The translations under genes were made by a program, and so were the position numbers. Under the pieces are notes generated by a model. The model was not told the DNA's origin. It ran no database searches and was given only the letters and a program-made list of their open reading frames with translations. From Cunninghamia lanceolata (Eukaryota > Streptophyta > Pinopsida > Cupressales > Cupressaceae): DNA of 64,000 bases. The stretch is from NCBI GenBank assembly GCA_027924645.1, contig BSBN01001343.1:1-64000 (forward strand). Direction: 5' to 3'. Position 1 is the first letter of the stretch. Each line of letters begins with the position of its first letter. Shown in pieces: positions 25,229 to 37,277 of this stretch.

Positions 25229-25412
25229 TGACTTATACAAACTAATAGTCATAAATAAACCCTGCACTAGAGCAAACAAATAACTTGCTCAAATTTTATT
25301 TAAAGATTGACTATGGCTTAAGTAAAAATGTAGCTATCAAAGAGTGTCCATTTAAGATTAAAAATATAGTCTTATTAATAATGTTTGGTTAATTCAAGGA
25401 TGAACTAGAAAT
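25229..25412. repeat. flank duplication, left copy
   Basis: Matches 32867-33062 in direct orientation (shared: GTCCATTTAAGATTAAAAA against GTCCATTTATGATTAAAAA; GGTTAATTCAAGGATGAA; GGCTTAAGTAAA.ATGTAG). It lies about 150 bp before the Copia-2 left LTR; the partner lies directly after the right LTR. Confidence 0.75.
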
Positions 25413-25559
25413 TATAGACTATTACAAATTCAAAGCCACAATAATATGTGTCTGTACATCACGTTGTTTTGCATACATGGCTATGAGATTTTCACATATG
25501 CTTATAATATTATTCCATGTGCTATTTTAAAGGTACATAAAGATACATTAACTTATACA

Positions 25560-26983
25560 TGTTGCAAGTATGTGCTAACTGGTGTTGTCATTGATGTCAA
25601 CATGTTTGTGTTGTCATTGGTGCCAACTGTATCTTCTGATATTGATGTTTGCTGATTGATTGAAGAACAATGTCTAAGTATTTTACTCCACATTTTCTCT
25701 ATAGTGAAGACTAGAGTATGATCTTTGGATATGTTTTAGAGAAGTGTTTGAAGATGCTAAATCTAGAATTGTATTTTACTCTGCATTTTCTCTATAGTGC
25801 AGACTAGAGTATGATCTTTGGATATGTTATAGAGAAGTGTTTGAAGATGCTAAATCCAGAATTTGGTGGTCCAGATCACCGTGTAGAAAAAGTTCTATTC
25901 ATTAATGTGAAGACTATGCCTGGCAAGGTTTGTAGAGTGATAAGAAGAAAGTGTTTTGCTTTGTATTTCTCCACAGATTAGAGTTTGGCTTTGTAATTCT
26001 GGACTTAAGCTTATAAGGTCCTTAGTCATCTTCATGCCAAAGGATATGTGATTTGAAGCTCCAGAAAGCAAGTTTTTAATCAGTAGATTTTGACAGTGTC
26101 TAATTGAGAGCAGTCTGTGATCCATCTTCAAATAAAACAAGTTGAGATCTGTTGTGATTGGATTTGCTGGTTTCCAAATGATTCTATGTTGTGTGTGGAT
26201 GTCTCTTGAATGCATTGAAGGCATGTGCTTGATCTGTGAGCTGTAATGAAGATCTTGGAAGCATGTGTTCAAGTGTTCTTGATGATCGCACTAGTCTGGC
26301 CAACCTAGATGATTAACATTCTTTGCGGATGAATTTCCTAAATTGTAGAAGCGTTTGGTAGCGTGTGAAGATGTAATTAAGTCTATGCTAAGGCATGAAT
26401 TATTCCTCCTTATCCATTTAGTTTGCAAGTTTGTTTAGGTGTAGTCCTAATTTGATGTATGTATGTATGTCAACCTTGGAGATTCTTCCAATGGTTGATG
26501 GTTGTAATGCCGACCTTGATGTACATTCCAAGGTTGATGAATTGTATAAATGTATTTAATGAAGTCATGAAAGAAGTGTGATTGTGTGAAGTTTAAAAGA
26601 TAAGAGTGAAATGTAAAAGCAGAGAAGAGGAGATAATTTGTGCTTCAATGGAACTAAACTCAGGCATGGTGTAGATGCTACTAAATCAGTTCAACCCTTG
26701 GCAGTGAGCCACATTTTGATATTCAGTATTGTTACTACATTATATTGTGAGCTAATAGTCACCGTGGTTTTCCCCTATTTAGGGTTTTCTACGTAAAAAA
26801 TTTGGTGTTGATGTGTGTATGGTGTTGATGTGTTCATATTTTAATTCTGCTATTCATGTTTAATGCTCATAACAGAATAAGGAAATAAGTTAAGTGATTG
26901 TGAAATTGATTGTGGTTTAAAGAAGTTAAATTTTTGCTGCAACTGATTCACCCCCCCTCTCAGTTGTCTTGTGCCTTTCAACA
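25560..26983 (+). repeat. Copia-2 5' LTR
   Basis: 1424 bp, TGTTGC...TCAACA. Contains a short internal duplication (GATCTTTGGATATGTT occurs at about 25719 and 25814) that the right LTR lacks. Confidence 0.9.
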
Positions 26984-27040
26984 ATTGGTATCAGAGCGAG
27001 GTTTCTTTGGATAAATCCTAATAGCTTAAGGTAGATCTAG

Positions 27041-30000
27041 ATGACACACAGGAAAGACATTCCCCAATTCGATGGAACTGATTATGCATACTAGAAGGTA
27101 CGAATGCAAAGTTATCTTATTTCTCTTAGTTATAAAGTCTGGGCAATGGTTAAAGATAAATACATAGTTCCTAAAGATATGGATATTGAAGAAGAGATTA
27201 AATAATATGAGGTTAAAATGCTTTGCTAAATGACCTGTCTAACACTGAGATGGCAAAAGTTGTGAATCTAGAAACTACTTAAGAGATTTGGGACAAATTA
27301 AATAAAATCTAGGAAGGTGATGTATCTGTCAAGAAGGCCAAGTTGAAGACCACATATGAAACCATGTGCGAATGGGTGAAGATGAAAACATAATAATTTA
27401 CTCACAGAAGATTGATGAAGTTGTCAATAACATCAAGGGTCTTGGTGGAGAATTAAAGGATGAGGATGTTATAGATAAGATACTTAGAACTCTTCCCAAA
27501 TCTTATAGCCACAAGGTATCTTCCATTGAAGAGTTGTTGGAATTGGGCAAGCTTACAAAAGATCAATTACTTGGTAAACTAACTGCTTTTGAAATAAGAG
27601 AGTTTGGTACTACTGATGGCCCTATGAAAATTGAGACTACTTTCAAGGCCAAGGAAGCAACTAAGACTGCTAGATCAAAGAAATATGTTGTGGAATCAGA
27701 TGATGAAGACTTTATAGAGCTAGAAGCCAAATTTGCAAGCAAAATAAAGAGGGGTAGCAAAGGAAAATTCAAAGGTAAGCTACCTTTCAAATGCTTTAGT
27801 TGTGGTAAAATTTGTCATTATGTTTCAAGATGTCCTAACAGAGCTTTGAAAATCAATGAAAGCAAAGGAAAGATGGTAAGCAAAAGTTATTATGTTAGAG
27901 ATGATGAAGGTGTAACTGATGATGAGTCTAATTTTGATGATGGGAATAGTAGTGAATGCTTGTTTATTGCACTTAGAGAAGAACTTGTTTCTGCTAATCT
28001 TGCAAGTTGTGTGAAGGAAGAAAGTCAATGAGAGTTGTCTGCATTTCATGCTAAAAAGGAAGATGAATGGATCATTAATAGCGGATATTCATTGAACCAC
28101 ATGATTGGAGACAAAAGTAAGTTTGTTAAGTTTGAAAAGTATGATGGAGGACTTGTTAGGTTTGGTGATGATGCAGCTGGTAAGATTTGTGGAAAAGGAT
28201 CTATTACTTTTGCTGGCAAGCATAATATAGATGATGTTCTTTATATCAAGTACCTAAAGCATAATCTACTAAGTGTTGGACAAATGTGTGACAAATCATA
28301 TAATCTTGTGTTCAAGGACAATGGGTTTAAGATACAAAATAGCTCTAGAACCTTAATTGTTGCTGGTAATAAGACTCATGGTAATGTTTATCATTTGAAA
28401 GGTGCTGAAAATTGTTGCTTGTTGGCTAAGTTAGATGAAAGTTGGCTATGGCATAGGAGAATGTGTCGCATTAACTTCAATAATATAGTAAGAATAAGCA
28501 CTATTCAAGTTGTAAGAGATCTGCCTAAGATTGTGAAGCCTGCCAATGTTATATACAAAGAATGTTAGTTTGGGAAGATGACAAAGACTACTTTCAAAAT
28601 CAAAGAACAATCCTCTACCAGTTTTCTAGAGATGGTGCATACAAACCTATGTGGTCCCACAAGAACAAAAAGTCTACAAGGTGAAAGGTATTTCATGCTT
28701 CTCATTGATGATTTTTCAAGAATGACTTGGGTTACTTTCCTTAGAGAAAAAGAAGAAGCTTTAGATAAGTTCAAGGAATTCAAGGCAATGGTTGAAAATG
28801 AATTGGATTTGAGAATCAAATGCTTAAGATGATCTGACAGAGGTGGTGAGTTTACCTCAAATGAGTTCAATGCTTTTTGTGAAGAACATGGAATAAGGAG
28901 ACATCTGTCTGCCCCCCAAGACTCCTCAACAAAATGGAGTGGTTGAAAGGAAGAATAGAATTGTTCAAGAAAGTAGACCTACCGAAAATGTACTAGAAAG
29001 AAGCAATATATACTGTTGTTAACATTCAGAATAGTGTTTAAATCAGAGCAGAAGAAAAAAAGACACCTTATGAACTGTGGTATGGTAGAGCTCATATTGT
29101 CAAATATTTCAAAGTTTTTGGAAGTAAATGCTACATTAGAAGAGATGAATAATTAGGAAAGTTTGATGCTAGATGTGATGAAGGCATATTCCTTGGATAC
29201 TCCACTAAGAGTAAGGCTTACTGATGCTATAACAAAAGACTGAGAAAGATCATTGAAAGTGCAAATGTAAAGGTAGATGAAGATATCCAACCAGATGGAT
29301 ATGAGTCAGATGAACCTACTAATATAGAAAAGAATAAAAAAGACAAAGAAAAGGAAGTTTAGACTGAAGAACAATCTACTCCAGAGGAAGTAGAAACTCA
29401 AGCTAAAGCCCTAGTAAGAACTCCTAAAACTCCAAGGTATGTGCAGAGAGATCATTCTGAAGGTCAAATTATTGGTGACAAAAGGAAAGGTGTGATGACA
29501 AGAAGTAGGATTGCAGAAGAACAAGTGAATCTTTGTCTTCTGTCAAAGGTGGAAAGTAAAACAATAAGTGAAGCATGCAATGATGAGCATTGGGTCAAGG
29601 AAATGAATGAAGAACAACAATAGATTGAGAAGAACAAGACATGGGAACTTGTCTCCAGACCCGTAAACAAGAATGTGATTGAAACGAAGTGGGTTTTCCA
29701 GAACAAACTAAATGAATTTGGAGAAGTTGTGAGGAACAAGGCAAGACTTGTGCGTAAAGGCTACTCTCAAGTTGAAGGTATTGATTATGAAGAGACCTAT
29801 GCTCCGGTGGCAAGAATGGAGGCTATCAAACTATTTTTGGCATTTGCAGCACACAAAGATTTCAAAGTATATCAAATGGATGTGAAATCTACCTTTCTGA
29901 ATGGTGACCTAGAAGAAGTATATATAGAGCAACCAGATGGGTTCCAGTTATCAAACAGACCAGACATGGTGTGCAAATTGAAGAAGGCCTTGTATGGATT

Positions 30001-31090
30001 GAAGCAAGTTCACAGAGATTGGTATGCAAAACTAGATAAGTATCTGTTGTAGTAGGGTTTCAGTAAAGGGTCAGCAGATAGCAATTTGTATATCATGGTA
30101 ATCAAAGATCAAATCTTGATTATTGAAGTCTATTCAGATGATATCATATTTGGTGGAAATGAAGAGATGTGCAAGAATTTTGCAAATGAAATGCAAAAAG
30201 AATTTGAGATGTCTATGTGTGGTGAGATGGATTTCTTTCTTGGACTGCAAATCAGTCAGATAAACAAAGGCATTTTCATTTCTCAATCAAAGTATGTCAG
30301 TGAATTGTTAAAGAAGTTTGGAATGGAGGACTCTAAACTGGTATGCACTTCTATGGTTGTACTGGTTGTCAACTGAGCAAGAATGATGAATCTCCTAAGG
30401 TTGATCAAAGCAAGTACATATCAATGATTGGAGGACTACTTTACCTAACTACTACCAGACTAAATATCATGCATGCAGTCTGTCTTGTGGCCAGATTTCA
30501 ATCAGATCCAAGACAATCACATGTGATGGCAGTTAAGAGGATATTCAGATACTTGAAAGGCACTCCTAATCATGGATTGTGGTATCCTAAGAACAATGAT
30601 TTTTCTTTGAGTGCCTATACAGATGCAGATTGGGCTGGATGTACTGATGATGTCCAAGAAAAGCACAAGTGGAGGTGCATTCTTCCTTGGAGATAGCGTA
30701 GTGTCTTGGCATAGAAAGAAACAACAATTAGTTTCCTTGTCTACTACAGAAGAATAATATATTGTTCCAATATCATGCTACACTCAAGTGCTCTAGATGA
30801 AGCAGAGCTTGAAGGATATCCAAGTTGAGTTTGATGAACCAATTCCTATTCTTTGTGATAACACAAGTGCCATAAATATTTCAAAGAATCTAGTGGTGCA
30901 TTCAAAGACAAAACACATTTCAATCAAGTATCACTTCTTGAGGGACAAAGTTGCAGAGAATGAGGTAAAGCTTGAGTATGTGCCTACAAAAGATCAAGTT
31001 GATGATATATTCACTAAGGCTCTTCCAAAAGACACATTTGAGTATCTCTGGAAGAAATTAGGGGTTATTGCCCCTCCCTCCTTGAACTAG
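27041..31090 (+). pseudogene. Copia-2 gag-pol polyprotein, degenerate
   Basis: ATG at 27041 after the primer site; gag (DIPQFDGTDYA), then the longest gag piece at 27366-28031 ending with the knuckle CFSCGKICHYVSRC (27792-27833). The protease site reads WIINSGYSLNHM: the catalytic Asp is replaced by Asn (28073-28090). Integrase: WHRRMCRINFNNI, DLCGPTRTKSLQG, LLIDDFSRM, LRSDRGGEF-like with a stop. [33 protein letters not shown], and YSDDIIFGG in place of the usual VDD. RNase H: YTDADWAGCTDD, FTKALPKDTFEYLWKKLGV. At least five stops or shifts, including TAA at 29039-29041. Not functional. Confidence 0.9.
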
Positions 31091-31448
31091 ATGCATAGCA
31101 AGGTGCATTAGTCCAATGTGCTTCAAAGTACATTTCCCTTTTTGGACTAATGTTGGAGGCTACCTCTCGGGGGGAGTAGGTAGTGATTTGAGATGATTGT
31201 TGCATTCAGGGGGAGTAAAGAATTATTTCAAACAAATCAGAGTAGTATTGTGTAAGTATGTATAGTAAAAGAGATGTGAAGGCCTTTTCCATTGATGTCA
31301 AATGGGGAGAGAGATCATGTGAAAAACTCAGGAGGAGTAAGAGTGCAGATGTGTAAAAAGAAAGGGGGAGTCCTAAAGTAATATTGTGTCTTGATGGTGG
31401 AACATGTTTTTCACATCATATGTTACCATCAATGACAAAGGGGGAGAT

Positions 31449-32866
31449 TGTTGCAAGTATGTGCTAACTGGTGTTGTCATTGATGTCAACATGTTTGTAT
31501 TGTCAATGGTGCCAACTGTATCTTCTAATATTGATGTTTGCTAATTGATTGAAGAACACTGTCTAAGTATTTTGCTCCCCATTTTCTCTATTTTGAAGAA
31601 CAGAGTATGAGCTTTGGATATGTTTTAGAGAAGTGTTTGGAGATGCTAAATACATAATTTGGTGGTCTAGATTGTTGTGCAGAAAAAGTTCTATTCATCA
31701 GTGTGAAGACTATACCTGGAAAGGTTTGCAGAGTGACAGGGAGAAAGTGTTTTGCTCTGCATTTCTCTGCAGATTAGAGTTTGGCTTTATAGTTCTGGAC
31801 TTAAGCTTATAAGGTCCTTAGTCATCTTTATTCCAAAGGATATGTGATTTGAAGCTCTAGAAAGCATGTTTCTAATTAGCAGAGTTTGACAGTGTCTGAT
31901 TGAGAGTAGTTTGTGATCCATCTTCAAGTAAAACAAGTTGAGATCTGTTGCAGTTGGATTTGCTAGTTTCCAAATGATTCTATGTTGTCCGTGGATGTCT
32001 CATGAATGTATTAAAGGTTTGTGCTTTATCCACAAGCTATAATGAAGATCTTGGAAGCATGTGTTCAAGTGTTCTTGATGATTGCACTAGTCTAGCCGAC
32101 CTGGATGATTAACACTCTTTGCGGATGAATTTCTTGAATTGTAGAAGCATGTGGTAGCATGTGAAGGTGTAATTGAGTTCGTGCTAAGGCATGAAGTATT
32201 CCTCCTTATCTAGTTAGTCTGCAAGTTTGTTTAGGTCTAGTCCTAATTTGATGTATGTATGCTAACCTTGGATATTGTTCCAATGGTTGATGGTTGTAAT
32301 GCCAACCTTGATGTACATTCCAAGGGTGATGAGTTGTTTAAATGTATGTAATGAAGTCATGAAATAAGTGTGATTGTGCGAAGATGAAAAGATAAGAGTG
32401 AAGTGTAAAAGTAGAGAAGACTAGAGGAGATAATTTGTGCTTCAATGGAACTTAACTCAAGCATGGTGTAGATGCTACTAAATCAGTTCAACCCTTGGCA
32501 GTGAGACACCTTTGATAGTGAGCCAACCCTCAACAGTGAGCCACCATTTTGGGTAGTGAGCCTTGGACAGTGAGCCCTTTGGCAATGAGCCACCTTTTGA
32601 TATTCATTATTGTTACTACATTATATTGTGAGCTAACACTCACTGTGGTTTTTCCCTATTTAGGGTTTTCCACATAAAAAATTTGGTGTTGATGTGTGTA
32701 TGTTGTTGATGTGTTCATATTTTAATTCTGCTATTCATGTTTAATGATCATAACAAAAAAAGAAATAAGTTAAGTGATTGTCAAATTGATTGTGGTTTAA
32801 AGAAGTTAAAGTTTTGATACAACTGATTCACCCCCCCTCTCCTTAGTTGTCTTGTGCCTTTCAAGA
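31449..32866 (+). repeat. Copia-2 3' LTR
   Basis: 1418 bp, TGTTGC...TCAAGA (the final CA is mutated to GA). It has an extra stretch near 32510-32590 with repeated GTGAGCC-type words not found in the left LTR. Confidence 0.88.
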
Positions 32867-33062
32867 ATAAAAAGTAGTAGTGATAAATAATCCTTGTACT
32901 AGAGTAAAAAATGGCTAGTTCAAATTTAATTTAAAGATTGAGCAAGGCTTAAGTAAAGATGTAGATATAAAGGTGTGTCCATTTATGATTAAAAACATAG
33001 TTTTATTAATAATGTCTATTAAAAGCATTGGTTAATTCAAGGATGAATACATTTTAGATATT
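32867..33062. repeat. flank duplication, right copy
   Basis: Direct, imperfect copy of 25229-25412, starting immediately after the Copia-2 3' LTR. Confidence 0.75.
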
Positions 33063-34419
33063 TAAATTATTTTAGAAACAATTTAATTGCATTTAAATAA
33101 TTATATACATATATATGATTCATTTATTTAAAACAACAAAAGTGTTTATATGTATCATCAAATTGTCAAAACACATCTAAGATTAAATGTTGGATAATAC
33201 AAGTATATGAGTTCAATGTATCGAATGCTCATAAAGGATGTTCTTGTCCTCCATCATCTTACCTTTCAAAGTTTCAATCAATAAATAGTCTTCCAAAGGG
33301 TAATAGAAAACAAGAAAAGAGGTCTATTTAAATTTTAGTGGATTTTAAAATTAATGGAGTGGCAATTGATGGTGTGGGCAAGAAGGTACCAAGATGGAAA
33401 TTAACTTATTAGTATGTATTTCCTTGTGCAGTGCTATTAAATCCTACATGCGAGTCCTTTCTTCCTACATGGAACTTGACATTTAAAGGCGGTAGTGTGC
33501 ATACGCTGTAATGTTTTTTGGAAACTTCCCATTGAACTGTTACTCCTAAGAATGAAATTCCCAGAAGGTGCTAGAGAAGCCAAGTATCTTCCTCTTGCAC
33601 TAGCAGATTCCATGTTTAAATTCTTGTGCTTCTCTCTTTCTCCTCATCACACTAACATTTTACCAATGTTCTTGTCATTGTTTGTAGCATTGAATTTTTA
33701 TAATTTTCTCTTTCAAAGCATTTGTCAAATTGGTTCTTTGACAACAATTCATAGACCTAGTAAGTGATCCACCCCTTCCTATCAAAGAGATGGATCCCCT
33801 ATTGAGCATCGTTCATTGGTTGTTGGGTGTGCTTGATGAAATGGAGAAGCTTTTCAACAAACCCACTTGCACTTATATTCAATATCCCAAGGCCATGGCC
33901 TCTACTCCCATTGATGTCAAAGAGTACCTAGCATCAAGGACCACATCTTGAGAATAGGTAGGTTTATGAGATGTTAGAACTAACAAAGGAGTATTAAAAT
34001 TGCCACTCCTATGATGAAAGTTATCTTAGGTAGTGAAAGAGCATCACTGAACACTATAAGAAGTGGATTTGAAAAGTAGAAACAAGGAAGAATATGATTA
34101 GTGATTAGGCATAGAAGAGGATAACTAAGGCATTTCACTTAAATTTAAAAGTTGAAAAAGTTGACATGAATAGATTCTTGTGAATAGAGAAAACCCTAAT
34201 CAGGTGACCATCTTATCTATAACAAAATAGACATTTAGGCAAGATACATGTTGAATGAGTCAAGCAATGATTATAATAGATCCAGTTCAATGGAAGCACA
34301 TACATGCACACTTAAAGTAGCAAATTTAATAGTGCTCTTTTTGTACTGACACACACAACCTAGATAGGAAGCCATTTCCTTGATGATAGGATCAAATGCT
34401 AGGCTTATTTTGTCCACCT
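33063..34419. other. anonymous intergenic DNA
   Basis: No recognised feature. A 90-codon open frame (33495-33767) has no known motif and no supporting signals. Confidence 0.35.
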
Positions 34420-36410
34420 ACAATATATGTTAAATTTGCACATATACTACTAATGTATTTGATAATTTGGATGTACAGGCATGAAATTTACACACATAAC
34501 TCTAATGTCAATGCATGGCTAATTTGATAGACAGAAAAATTTGCAAATAATAGGGTGCTAGCTAAAGCTACGTATGTAGACACGGACAATTTGCATATAT
34601 GCTTCTAATGCCAATGCATGTGTTACTTGATAGATACATAAAGGTATAAATATTAGTACATATATAACTATTAGCTTGTTGATTAAATTGATTTGGATAT
34701 ATGGCTATGAAATCTACATATATAATTCTTAGCTCAATTGAATGTGAAAGTATGGTTGCAAATACAAAGTAAAGTTATATTGCAATCGACACCATCTTCA
34801 TAGACCATCACATTTTTTAGTTACTCTGAACATGAGTTATGTGGAAATGTTGTAAGGTACTTCTTCTATGTTTATTTATGATATTATTTATTTTTGAATT
34901 GAGTATATTTGAATATGACAAAGAAGACCCTGCTATGCAATCAAAAATTTTAGTTGTTCTGAACATGAGTTATCTGAAAATGTTATGAGGCACTTCTTGT
35001 GTCTTTATTTTAAAAATAATTTATTTCAGAGGACAACATTTTTTAATATGATGGAGAAGATCCTGCTATGGCTTTTTTGCAATGGTAATGTTCTATTTCT
35101 AGATTTGAATATATTTAAAAAATGCTCTTTACACCTAGGCCAATGGTTACCTATAAGTGTGGGGATATGGGGTAAGATTAATTATAAGTGACACAGGGGA
35201 GATTTATGGGTCTAAATTTTTCAATTGTAGATACAGCCATATGTAGCTCAAGCCCAACCAATAGAGATTGAAGCCAAATGTAGAAAATAGAGACATAGAG
35301 ATACTTTTGTATCTAGTTCTATTCCAAATTGGAGCTTTGCTTCATATTTTTCTAAGATACAAATGGCACATTAAACTTGAAATACAAATGGCTTAACACC
35401 TCTATGTCACATAGACAATATTGGTGATAGACATGGATACAATACATAATAGCTCATATAATGCAAATCATAAATAATGGCATCTTATCTTCGCTTTAAT
35501 TCAAACACTAGAAACAAAATACATAAGAAACAAAATTGTTGAAGCTTCACTTTATCTTTTCTAAGATACAAATAGCATAGTAAACACGAAAGGAAAATGG
35601 CTTAATACCTTTGTGTCATACAAACAATACTAGTGATAAACATGGATACAATAGACGGAATCTTGCAGAAGGCAACTCATAAATAATGACATCTTATCTT
35701 TGGTTTAATTCAAACACTAGAAACAAAACATAGAAGAGACAAAATGGAAACTATACACATCAGATGTGTAAAGTACATTTCTAGCAAATCAATGCAAAGT
35801 CAATGCATTAAACAAGTTTGCTTGTTGGTATAACAATGAAATGCTCGCAATCACTATGTTTAGTATAGCACAAAATCAATCAAAAATAGAGTTGTACTAC
35901 AAAATAATTTAGTTAAATTTGAAGACTCTAAGAGTATGCGGAGAATCTTCTTCACAAAGATTTCATTTCACCTTTTTCAACAGCACTAATTGCAACAATG
36001 GTCTAGCTCAATCTAATTCATTAAATGCTAGGTAATTTAGGTGTCCTTAGCATAATATTTTCCTAATACAATGCTAGTGGAAAGAAAGTATAGAAGTAAC
36101 ATGATGAAATCTACATACAGTCGATCGATAAAAATGCACTTGGAATAGGCAAATGCAAAACCAATGTATTAAAAATAGATTTTCTTATTGAAAGAACAAT
36201 GACATGTAGGTAGGCATACGTTTTAGTATAGCACAACAATAATTAAAAATCTAGTGTTATACTACAAAACATTTCTCCTTGGCAGAAGTTAAAGTGTGCA
36301 GAAAATGTTAATCATAGAGATTTTGAACCTTTTGAACCTCTATCCACTTGGTGCCTGCAAGATGCTATATAAAGTTGGGTGTGATCATGCTATGTGTAAA
36401 TAGTTAGCCT
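34420..36410. repeat. zone of serial tandem duplications
   Basis: Four imperfect duplications lie in a row. (1) 34440-34740: TCTAATG.CAATGCATG units. (2) about 34812 and 34945: CTGAACATGAGTTAT units about 133 bp apart. (3) about 35338-35545 and 35546-35747: units of about 205 bp sharing TTCAAACACTAGAAACAAAA. (4) about 35748-35960 and 36110-36320: sharing TTTAGTATAGCACAA. No coding sequence seen. Confidence 0.65.
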
Positions 36411-36414
36411 ATAG

Positions 36415-37277
36415 TGATGAGGAGCCACCAACGGAAACATACAAAAACAATGAAAACTAATTTACTTCTCCTGTCATCAAACACACTTTCTAAACTACAA
36501 AATGATCCTGGACATGTAAAACTCAAACAAACACAAAACAAAAAACAATAGCCTAACTAATATACACAGCCATTCCACCGATTATGAAGTAATCCAATCA
36601 GTGGAATGGATTAAGATCCCATATCGATGGCACCAGTAAACTGAACACCAGAAAATTAACACAAACAGGAAGTTTTTATTGCTCTCAGAAATATAGATAA
36701 CTGATTCAATTTTCCTGCTAGGGTTCCTCAATGCATGCTACAAAATGATCCTGGACTTGTAAAACTCGAACAAACACAAAACAAAAAACAATAGCCTAAC
36801 TAATATACATAGCCATTCCACCGATTATGAAGTAATCCAATCGGTGGAATGGATTAAGATCCCATATTGATGGCACCAGTAAACTGAACACCAGAAAAGT
36901 AACACAAACAGGAAGTTTTTATTGCTCTCAGAAATACAGATAACTGATTCAATTTTCCTGCTATTACATCTATATCCTCTATGTCTGAGATCAACCCAAC
37001 TAGGGTATCTATCTATTCTCAAAGAGTAGTACAGACTCGATTCCCAGTAGCTGGGAGATACTTCCAAGCGGTTGGGAGGTAACAACCTCTAACCACCTAA
37101 CAACCTTGTCATCTATAGATCGACAAGTGTCCTAACAACAAACTACAATAACAGAAATGGTCAAACATACCTTATTACATTAAATGGCCATCTAGGACCT
37201 TATTGGAAACATTAAAATAAGCATAAAACAATTATATGCCTCATGGAGGCCACTATGGATTGGGTGCTCTTGCACCA
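36415..37277 (-). repeat. 3' LTR of the gag-only gypsy element, with internal duplication
   Basis: 863 bp, TGATGAGGAG...TGCACCA. A 243-bp direct duplication (36497 and 36740, both ACAAAATGATCCTGGAC) makes it longer than its partner. The minus-strand purine tract GCGGTGGGGTGTA lies at 37278-37290. Confidence 0.85.

Larger units (their letters stand above)
25560..32866 (+). mobile_element. Copia-2: Ty1/copia element, Sirevirus-like layout
   Basis: Plus-strand element with long LTRs (25560-26983 and 31449-32866). Primer site TGGTATCAGAGC at 26986-26997 (initiator Met type) and polypurine tract AAAGGGGGAGA at 31438-31448. The possible target duplication is imperfect: ATACA before and ATAAA after. 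Between the end of pol and the right LTR lie several extra purine tracts (GGGGGAGT-type at about 31169, 31209, 31366). It shares the LTR start TGTTGCAAGTATG and polyprotein features with Copia-3, so the two belong to one lineage. Repeated polypurine tracts are described for Sireviruses; that assignment is inference. The pol is broken. Confidence 0.9.
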
